7,863 nt of DNA, from NCBI GenBank assembly GCA_035544635.1, contig DATKDQ010000081.1:1-7863 (forward strand), given 5' to 3'. Below are positions 1-4,617 of the stretch, in pieces. The translations under genes and the position numbers were made by a program. Source of the stretch: DATAFT01 sp035544635. Lineage in GTDB: Bacteria; Acidobacteriota; Thermoanaerobaculia; Multivoradales; Multivoraceae. The notes under the pieces are model-generated. The model was not told the DNA's origin, ran no database searches, and saw only the letters and a list, made by a program, of their open reading frames with translations. How positions within the stretch are numbered: position 1 is the first letter of the stretch; each line of letters begins with the position of its first letter.

Positions 1-2817
1 GGCGTTGTTGACCACGATGCCGGCCAGGATGATGAGGCCCATCTCGCTCGAGTTGCCGCGCGGCTGCGACGCCAGCTTCATCACCACGCCGACGCCGATG
101 AAGGCGAACGGCACCGAGAACAGGATGGTCAGCGGCTGCAGGAAGTTCTCGAACAGGGCCGCCATAATCATGTAGATGAGGAGCAGCGCGAACAGCATGG
201 AGAACACCGAGCTCCTCATCTCCTCCTGCGCGCTCCGGAAGCTGCGGCCGAAGTTCCATTCGTAGCCCGGCGGCAAATTGAGCGAGCTCAGCACGCCGCC
301 GAGCGTCCCCATCATCGCGAACGACGGCACGTTGCCGGCGGTCTCGACGCGCAGAGTCAGCTTGGAGCGGCGGTTCTCGCGCTCGATCGTCTGCGGACCG
401 GGCACGGTGTCGAAGCTCGCCAGGCTCGCGATCGGCAGCGACAGGTCCCCGCTCCGCAGATTCAGATTCTTGAGCTGGTCGAGCGTCTCGCGATCCTGCT
501 CGCGGTACTGCACCACCAGGCCGACCTCGCGGTCCTCGGACTTGAAGTAGGTGACCGGCCGGCTCGACAACGCGTTGGAGATGGTGCGGGCGACCACCTG
601 GCTCGAAAGGCCGGCCTGGAGCGCCCGTTCGCGGTTTACCGTGACGTGGATCTCCTGGTCGCCGCTCTCCAGCGAAGAGTCGACGTTCTTGATGAACGTC
701 ATGCCGCGAAGCTGCGCCGCCACCTGCTCGCTCAGCACCTCTAGGATCTGCGTGTCCTCGCCCACCAGCTCGATCTGCACGCCCGCGTCCATGCCCGGCG
801 GACCCCGCTGACTGCGGCCGATCTTGATGTCGACGCCGGCCCGCACCGGGATCAGCCGCTCCACCCGGTCGCGGATCTCGAGAGTCGAGACGGTGGCCTG
901 CTCCTCCGGCAGCAGGAAGAGCTCGATGCGGTTGTTGCCGCCGTACTGCGACCGTTCGCGCCCGCTCGAGCGGCGGTAGCGGTAGCTGATGTCCGCGATC
1001 TCGAGCTCCTCGCGGTGGGCCGAGAACAGCTGGTGGAGCTCCGCGAACAACGCGTGCTTCTCCTCGATCGAGTAGCTCGTGGGCGTGCGGACCTGGATCG
1101 AGATCTGCCGCTCGTACGAGGAGGTCTCGAACGAGCGCTCGATCCCCAGGAACATCCGGACCGAGCCCCACAGCATCGCGATCACCAGCAGGCTGAAGGC
1201 GAAGCGGTGGCGCAGCGTGAAGGCGAGCAGCCTGCCGTAGACCTCCACCACCCGGTCGAACACCGGATGCTCCCGCTTCGATTTGTCGCGCAGGAGCAGC
1301 GCGGAGGCCATCGGCACCACCGTGAGCGAGACCAGGAGCGACGCCACCATCACGATCACCACGGTGAGGCCCATGCTCTTCATGAAGTTGGCGAAGCGGC
1401 CGTCGCCTCCCTGCTGCAGGAAGACCATGGGAACGAAGACGCAGATGGTGGTTAGGGTCGAGCAGATGATGGGCATCGCCACCTCGCTCGCGCCCCGCAG
1501 CGCCGCCGTCCGGGCATCCTCGTCGAGCACCTGACGGCGGCGCACCACCGCCTCGCTCACCACGATCGAGTTGTCGACCAGCATGCCGACGGCGAGCATC
1601 AGCCCCATCAGGCTCATGATGTTGATCGAGATGTCGCCCAGACCCGCGACCCGGTAGAGGTACATGAAGACGAAGGTGAGAACGAGCGACAGCGGGATCG
1701 CCAGCGCCACCAGGAGGGTCATACGCAGGCGCTTGAGGAAGAAGAGCATGAAGACGATGGCGAGCGACCCGCCCAAAAGGCCGGTGTTGCGGAGCTGCGC
1801 CAGCCCTTTCTTGACGTCGTTGGAGGCGTCCCAGAAGACCTGGATGCTGAGTCCCTCGGCCTCGGGCAGCTCTCGGATGGCGCCGAGCTCCGCCTTGACG
1901 CGGTCCACCACTGCCAGCAGGTTCGCGTTGGAGGCTTTGTTGATCGCCATCCCCGCCGACTGCTCGCCGTTGAGGAAGTTGAAGTCCCTGCGATCCGGCA
2001 GGCCGTAGGCGACCTCGGCGACGTCCTGCAGGCGCAGCCCGCGGTCGTTCAAGGGCAGTCGGCGGATCTGCTCCACCGTGTCGAGCTCGCCCATGGCGCG
2101 CACCAGGAGCTTGCGGCTCCCTTCGCGGATGTAGCCGCCCGACAGGCTGACGTTCCCGCTCTGGAGCGCCGTCACCACGGTGCGCACGTCCATGCCGTGA
2201 GCCGCCATCCGGCTCGGCACCAGCTCGACCGAGAGCTGCGGGGTGAGGAGACCCCAGACGTCGACGTTGGCCACACCCTCGAGCCGCTCCAGACGCCGCC
2301 GCATCACGTCTTCGACGAACTCGTAGAGCCGGTGGCTGTCCCATCCCGCCGACAGGTTCATCCGCAGCACCGGGATGTCGGTGCTCTGGAAGCGACGGAT
2401 CCAGATCCGCTCGAGATCGGCCGGGAGGTCGTTGCGGATCCGGTCGATGCGGTCGCGGACCTCGACGGCGGCGAGGTCCATGTCGGTGCCGGCGGCGAAC
2501 TGGAGATCGATCGAGGCGTCGCCCGCCGACGCGCGCGCCGTCAGCCGCTCGACCCCGTTGATGGTCGACAGGATGTCCTCGAGCGGGCGCACGATCAGGC
2601 GCTCGACCTCCGCCGGCGAGGACGAGCCGTAGGGAGCGCGCACCGAGATGTTCGAGGAGGCGAACGAGGGCATGAACTCGAGCGGGAGCCGGCTGAGCGA
2701 CAGCCAGCCCAGGACCAGGATCCCGAGCACGATCATCGCCATCGTGACCCGGCGATCCACGGCGAGGCGCACGAGCGGGTTGATCGGGACCGTCGGCCGC
2801 GAGGTGGGGTCGCTCAT
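1..2817 (-). CDS. RND efflux transporter permease (AcrB/HAE-1-like), C-terminus beyond window
   Basis: Inner-membrane, proton-driven pump subunit of a tripartite efflux system; the substrate cannot be told from sequence. The frame is open from ATG 2817 to the window edge (939 codons, no stop). An N-terminal TM segment lies at about residues 26-42, followed by a porter domain beginning RLPLEFMPSF. The TM4 relay motif GMLVDNSIVV has Asp415-Asn416, and the last visible residues are GIVVNNA of TM11. Family members are about 1030-1050 residues, so roughly 100 are missing. The VDN/VNN pair replaces the DD and Lys of AcrB and is typical of a large RND subclade. An in-frame ATG at 2823 (MSMSDP) is an equally possible start; neither has a strong Shine-Dalgarno. 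No membrane-fusion or outer-membrane partner is visible; they would have to lie left of the window or elsewhere. An ECF-type promoter candidate sits about 60 bp upstream. Confidence 0.93.
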   Translation of the reverse strand, partial: MSDPTSRPTVPINPLVRLAVDRRVTMAMIVLGILVLGWLSLSRLPLEFMPSFASSNISVRAPYGSSSPAEVERLIVRPLEDILSTINGVERLTARASAGDASIDLQFAAGTDMDLAAVEVRDRIDRIRNDLPADLERIWIRRFQSTDIPVLRMNLSAGWDSHRLYEFVEDVMRRRLERLEGVANVDVWGLLTPQLSVELVPSRMAAHGMDVRTVVTALQSGNVSLSGGYIREGSRKLLVRAMGELDTVEQIRRLPLNDRGLRLQDVAEVAYGLPDRRDFNFLNGEQSAGMAINKASNANLLAVVDRVKAELGAIRELPEAEGLSIQVFWDASNDVKKGLAQLRNTGLLGGSLAIVFMLFFLKRLRMTLLVALAIPLSLVLTFVFMYLYRVAGLGDISINIMSLMGLMLAVGMLVDNSIVVSEAVVRRRQVLDEDARTAALRGASEVAMPIICSTLTTICVFVPMVFLQQGGDGRFANFMKSMGLTVVIVMVASLLVSLTVVPMASALLLRDKSKREHPVFDRVVEVYGRLLAFTLRHRFAFSLLVIAMLWGSVRMFLGIERSFETSSYERQISIQVRTPTSYSIEEKHALFAELHQLFSAHREELEIADISYRYRRSSGRERSQYGGNNRIELFLLPEEQATVSTLEIRDRVERLIPVRAGVDIKIGRSQRGPPGMDAGVQIELVGEDTQILEVLSEQVAAQLRGMTFIKNVDSSLESGDQEIHVTVNRERALQAGLSSQVVARTISNALSSRPVTYFKSEDREVGLVVQYREQDRETLDQLKNLNLRSGDLSLPIASLASFDTVPGPQTIERENRRSKLTLRVETAGNVPSFAMMGTLGGVLSSLNLPPGYEWNFGRSFRSAQEEMRSSVFSMLFALLLIYMIMAALFENFLQPLTILFSVPFAFIGVGVVMKLASQPRGNSSEMGLIILAGIVVNNA

Positions 2818-2874
2818 CGACATCTGCTCATGGACGCCCGCTTTGCGCAACGCTCTCGTGGTCCCAAAAAATCC

Positions 2875-2900
2875 GACGGTCTCCTCTTTTCCTGGGTTCC
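2875..2900 (-). promoter_or_regulatory. Candidate ECF sigma promoter for the RND permease
   Basis: On the minus strand, GGAAC (2900-2896) is followed after exactly 17 bases by CGTC (2878-2875). This is the classical ECF/RpoE-type layout: a -35 with an AAC core, a 16-17 base spacer, and a CGTC-type -10. Transcription would begin near 2868, giving a leader of about 50 bases before the permease ATG at 2817. It lies in the 112-bp gap between the sensor stop and the permease start. The same transcription unit encodes an ECF sigma factor, its obvious candidate reader. Motif and spacing are seen; sigma dependence is inferred. Confidence 0.6.
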
Positions 2901-2906
2901 CGGGCG

Positions 2907-2921
2907 GCGGCGGTCCGCCGC
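2907..2921 (-). other. Short GC-rich inverted repeat in the sensor-permease gap
   Basis: A 15-base near-perfect palindrome has 7-base complementary arms (GCGGCGG / CCGCCGC) around one central base. It lies just downstream of the sensor stop and just upstream of the GGAAC box. As RNA it would fold into a stem of about 6 pairs with a 3-base loop. No U-tract follows directly (the T6 run is about 40 bases further on), so it is not a canonical intrinsic terminator. It could be a 3'-end stabiliser or a binding site, or chance in GC-rich sequence. Confidence 0.3.
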
Positions 2922-2929
2922 GCTCCGGA

Positions 2930-3442
2930 TCAGTCGCCCGGTGCGCGCGCCTCGACGGCGCTGCGGGCCCTGAGCTTGCGAACCAGATCGGCCTGGTGGC
3001 GGTCGATCTCCGCGTTCAGGGCGTCGAAGCGCAGCTTCTGCTCCTCGTCGAGCAGCGCTCGCAGGTCGTGGCGGAAGCCGTCACGCATGTCGCAGTAGGC
3101 ATGGCGCGCGTTCTCCCAGAACTCGTGGGCGCCGTGCCGCCGCTCTTCGAGAAACGCCTCGACCTCGGTGTACTGCTCCGCCGACAGGCCGAGGTCCTTG
3201 GCGAGCCTCTCGAGCAGCCGCACGCGGAAGCGCTCGCTGTAGAGGTAACCCGGCTCTTCCTCGATGTCGAACGAGCCGCGCCCGTCGCAGATGAACCAGA
3301 GCGGCGGCGCCTTGCGCGGCCGCTCGGCGTCCGCGAACACCGGACGTCCATCGAGCAGCACGCGGTCGGCGATCACGCCGAGGCAGACGCCGACCAGGAC
3401 CGCCAGCGAGAGCGACGACCACATCCAGGTCTTCAGCGACAT
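2930..3442 (-). CDS. Membrane-anchored periplasmic sensor, Spy/CpxP/CnrX-like
   Basis: 170 residues. An uncleaved-looking N-terminal TM segment (about 8-25, LSLAVLVGVCLGVIAD) is followed by a mostly helical, charged periplasmic domain. The stretch LAKDLGLSAEQYTEVEAFL (80-98) resembles the 'L..LGLT..Q...V..I' signature of Spy/CpxP/ZraP/CnrX-type proteins. A second helical part, LRALLDEEQKLRFDALNAEI, resembles the 'L.pEQ...F..l' half of that fold. Possible metal or redox ligands are Cys52, His103, His106, His114, Cys117, Met119 and His125. Family members sense or buffer periplasmic metal or misfolded protein; CnrX regulates an ECF sigma through an anti-sigma factor. Location after sigma and anti-sigma genes and before an RND permease supports a sensor role. 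Start at ATG 3442 is backed by GGAG at 3453-3450. The actual signal (metal, envelope stress, redox) is not determinable. Confidence 0.72.
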   Translation of the reverse strand: MSLKTWMWSSLSLAVLVGVCLGVIADRVLLDGRPVFADAERPRKAPPLWFICDGRGSFDIEEEPGYLYSERFRVRLLERLAKDLGLSAEQYTEVEAFLEERRHGAHEFWENARHAYCDMRDGFRHDLRALLDEEQKLRFDALNAEIDRHQADLVRKLRARSAVEARAPGD

Positions 3443-3449
3443 CGGGTCG

Positions 3450-3453
3450 CTCC
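3450..3453 (-). promoter_or_regulatory. Shine-Dalgarno of the periplasmic sensor gene
   Basis: GGAG ends 7 bases before ATG 3442. It forms the last bases of the left-hand 63-bp repeat unit and directly abuts the 3' arm of a 9-bp hairpin (3454-3475), so hairpin folding could affect ribosome access. Confidence 0.6.
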
Positions 3454-3475
3454 GGGCGTGGTCAGTACCACGCCC
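3454..3475 (-). other. 9-bp hairpin abutting the sensor gene's ribosome binding site
   Basis: Perfect 9-bp inverted repeat (GGGCGTGGT / ACCACGCCC) with a 4-base loop, seven G-C pairs. Its 3' arm is immediately followed by the GGAG of the sensor gene. A slightly altered copy with one G-U wobble lies 63 bp upstream at 3517-3538. It may tune translation of the sensor, protect the mRNA 5' end after processing, or bind a protein. There is no U-tract, so it is not a simple terminator. Confidence 0.5.
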
Positions 3476-3581
3476 TCCGCGCCCATAATTTTGGCGCCGC
3501 GGACGGCGCGGGCTCCGGGCGCGGTCAGTACCACGCCCTCCGCCCGCATCACTCTGGCGCCGCGGACGGCGCGTTCCTTCC

Positions 3582-4016
3582 TCACAGCTCTCCCAAGGCG
3601 ATGCGCAGCACGGGCTCGTCGATGGTCGAGGCCAGCGTCACGTCGGCGACGCCGGTGCCGAGGTAGCTCATCTCGAGCTCGCCGAGCGCGCTGGTGCGGT
3701 CTCCCGACGCCCACACCGCGAGCGCCGCTCCGAGCAGCGCGCTCGCCGCCAGCGGCAGGAGCCGGATGGCCATCCTCCGCCACGGCTGTTCCGACAGCGC
3801 CGCCGAGCGCAGCGCGTCGCGGCGCACGCGGAAGCGCGCGAGGAAGAGCGGGTCCGGCCGTGCCACGTCTTCCGGTACCTGCAGCCGCCGCGACAGGCGG
3901 CGGATCCCGGCCAGCTCGGCCTGGACCGCGGGCTCGGCGCGACGGAGCTCGAGCCCGGGCGGGGCCTCGCCGTCCGCGAGCAGCGATGCGATGGAGTCTT
4001 CACGGAGTCGCTTCAT
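3582..4016 (-). CDS. Putative single-pass membrane anti-sigma factor
   Basis: 144 residues. A cytoplasmic N-terminal part (1-81) precedes one TM segment (about 82-103, MAIRLLPLAASALLGAALAVWA) and a short periplasmic tail of about 40 residues (TGVADVTLASTIDEPVLRIAL). This is the usual topology of anti-sigma factors encoded directly after ECF sigma genes. No HxxxCxxC zinc motif is present; the protein has no Cys at all, so it is not a ZAS-type anti-sigma factor. The motif PDPLFLARFRVRRDAL before the TM segment resembles the linker seen in many ECF-associated membrane proteins. Its ATG overlaps the sigma stop in ATGA (4016-4013) and follows a strong GGGAGGGG Shine-Dalgarno, implying coupled, near-stoichiometric synthesis. 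Longer in-frame extensions would run inside the sigma gene and are not credible. Assignment rests on position and topology more than on sequence similarity. Confidence 0.65.
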   Translation of the reverse strand: MKRLREDSIASLLADGEAPPGLELRRAEPAVQAELAGIRRLSRRLQVPEDVARPDPLFLARFRVRRDALRSAALSEQPWRRMAIRLLPLAASALLGAALAVWASGDRTSALGELEMSYLGTGVADVTLASTIDEPVLRIALGEL

Positions 4017-4615
4017 GGCTCGTCCCCTCCCGGTCCGAAGAGCGCGGCCGCCCGCTCGCGCAGGCGCAGGCGGGCGCGGTGGATGCGGATCTGCACCGTT
4101 CCCATCGGCCAACCCAGGAGCTCGGCGATCTCGGCGTACGTCATACCCTCGATCTCCTTCAAGAGCAAGGGGCGGCGGTACCGCTCCGGCAGCTCGGCCA
4201 GCGCACTCGCCAGGCGCCGGCCGAGATCTCGGTTCACCAGCCGCGCGACCGCGTCCACCGGCTCCTCGAGCTGACGGATCCGCGCCTCGCCCTCCTCGCC
4301 CCCGACCTCGCCCTTGCGCGCGCGGCGCCGCAGGTGGTCGTGGGCCCGGTTGATCGCGATGCGGTAGAGCCAGCTCCGGAACGCCTCGACCCGCCCCAGC
4401 GAACCGATCCGCTGATAGGCGAGCAGCAGGCTCTCCTGTGCGACGTCTTCCGCCAGCATGCGATCTCGCAGATATCCGAACGCGAGCTTGCGGAGCGGAG
4501 CCTCGTAGCGCCTGACCAGGGTCTCGAAAGCGGCTTCCTCTCCGTCACGAAAGCGGGTGACCAAGGCCTCGTCGGAGTCCTCGCCGGCCCACCCGCCTCC
4601 GACCGCGCGCTCCAC
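4013..4615 (-). CDS. ECF (sigma-70 group 4) RNA polymerase sigma factor
   Basis: 200 residues from GTG 4615, a normal ECF length. Region sigma-2 spans about 15-100: DEALVTRFRDGEEAAFETLV, then the core-binding/-10 segment AEDVAQESLLLAYQRI and FRSWLYRIAINRAHDHLRRR. Region sigma-4 spans about 133-195: ALAELPERYRRPLLLKEIEG, then the helix-turn-helix MTYAEIAELLGWPMGTVQIR, where GTVQIR replaces the more usual GTVKSR. It directs RNA polymerase to stress promoters once freed from its anti-sigma factor, presumably the overlapping downstream gene. GTG 4615 is chosen because it lies two bases after the upstream stop and leaves a short tail before DEAL. The frame is open up to 4813, but that extension would overlap the nucleotidyltransferase gene by about 200 bp and is Arg/Gly-rich shadow sequence. 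Likely target: the GGAAC-N17-CGTC box before the RND permease. Confidence 0.93.
   Translation of the reverse strand: MERAVGGGWAGEDSDEALVTRFRDGEEAAFETLVRRYEAPLRKLAFGYLRDRMLAEDVAQESLLLAYQRIGSLGRVEAFRSWLYRIAINRAHDHLRRRARKGEVGGEEGEARIRQLEEPVDAVARLVNRDLGRRLASALAELPERYRRPLLLKEIEGMTYAEIAELLGWPMGTVQIRIHRARLRLRERAAALFGPGGDEP
4024..4031 (-). promoter_or_regulatory. Strong Shine-Dalgarno of the anti-sigma gene
   Basis: GGGAGGGG lies inside the last codons of the sigma gene, 7 bases before ATG 4016. It fixes the anti-sigma start at the ATGA overlap rather than at upstream in-frame codons. Confidence 0.7.
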
Positions 4616-4617
4616 GA

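Larger units (their letters stand above)
3449..3574 (-). repeat. Two tandem 63-bp repeats with paired hairpins
   Basis: Unit 1 (3449-3511) and unit 2 (3512-3574) are identical at 57 of 63 positions. They fill almost the whole 139-bp gap between the anti-sigma and sensor genes. On the minus strand each unit has a GC hairpin (arms GCGCCG/CGGCGC, loop TCCG; 3494-3509 and 3557-3572), then a variable patch of 17 bases holding five of the six differences, then a 9-bp hairpin (arm GGGCGTGGT, loop ACTG; 3454-3475 and 3517-3538). The sixth difference falls in the long stem and turns a U-A pair into a U-G wobble in minus-strand RNA, whereas plus-strand RNA would get a C-A mismatch. Structure therefore survives only in the operon's sense. 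The period is a multiple of three, and one frame stays open on each strand, giving a possible 21-residue repeat. No known repeat family is recognised. Confidence 0.8.

Noticed and set aside
2867..2872. T6 run on the minus strand as a terminator after the sensor gene
   Set aside because: The nearest stem is about 35-40 bases upstream, too far for an intrinsic terminator; the run sits just downstream of the ECF -10 box.
1015..2973. Several plus-strand open frames (for example 1015-1455, 2197-2973)
   Set aside because: All antisense to the RND permease, with His/Arg/Glu-rich low-complexity products.
3449..3574. CRISPR-like or transposon-end interpretation of the repeat
   Set aside because: Only two copies, directly adjacent with no spacers; no transposase and no target-site duplication.
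3433..3783. A 116-codon minus-strand frame across the repeat
   Set aside because: It starts inside the anti-sigma gene in another frame and ends within the sensor gene; no ribosome site. Kept only as the in-frame-repeat observation.
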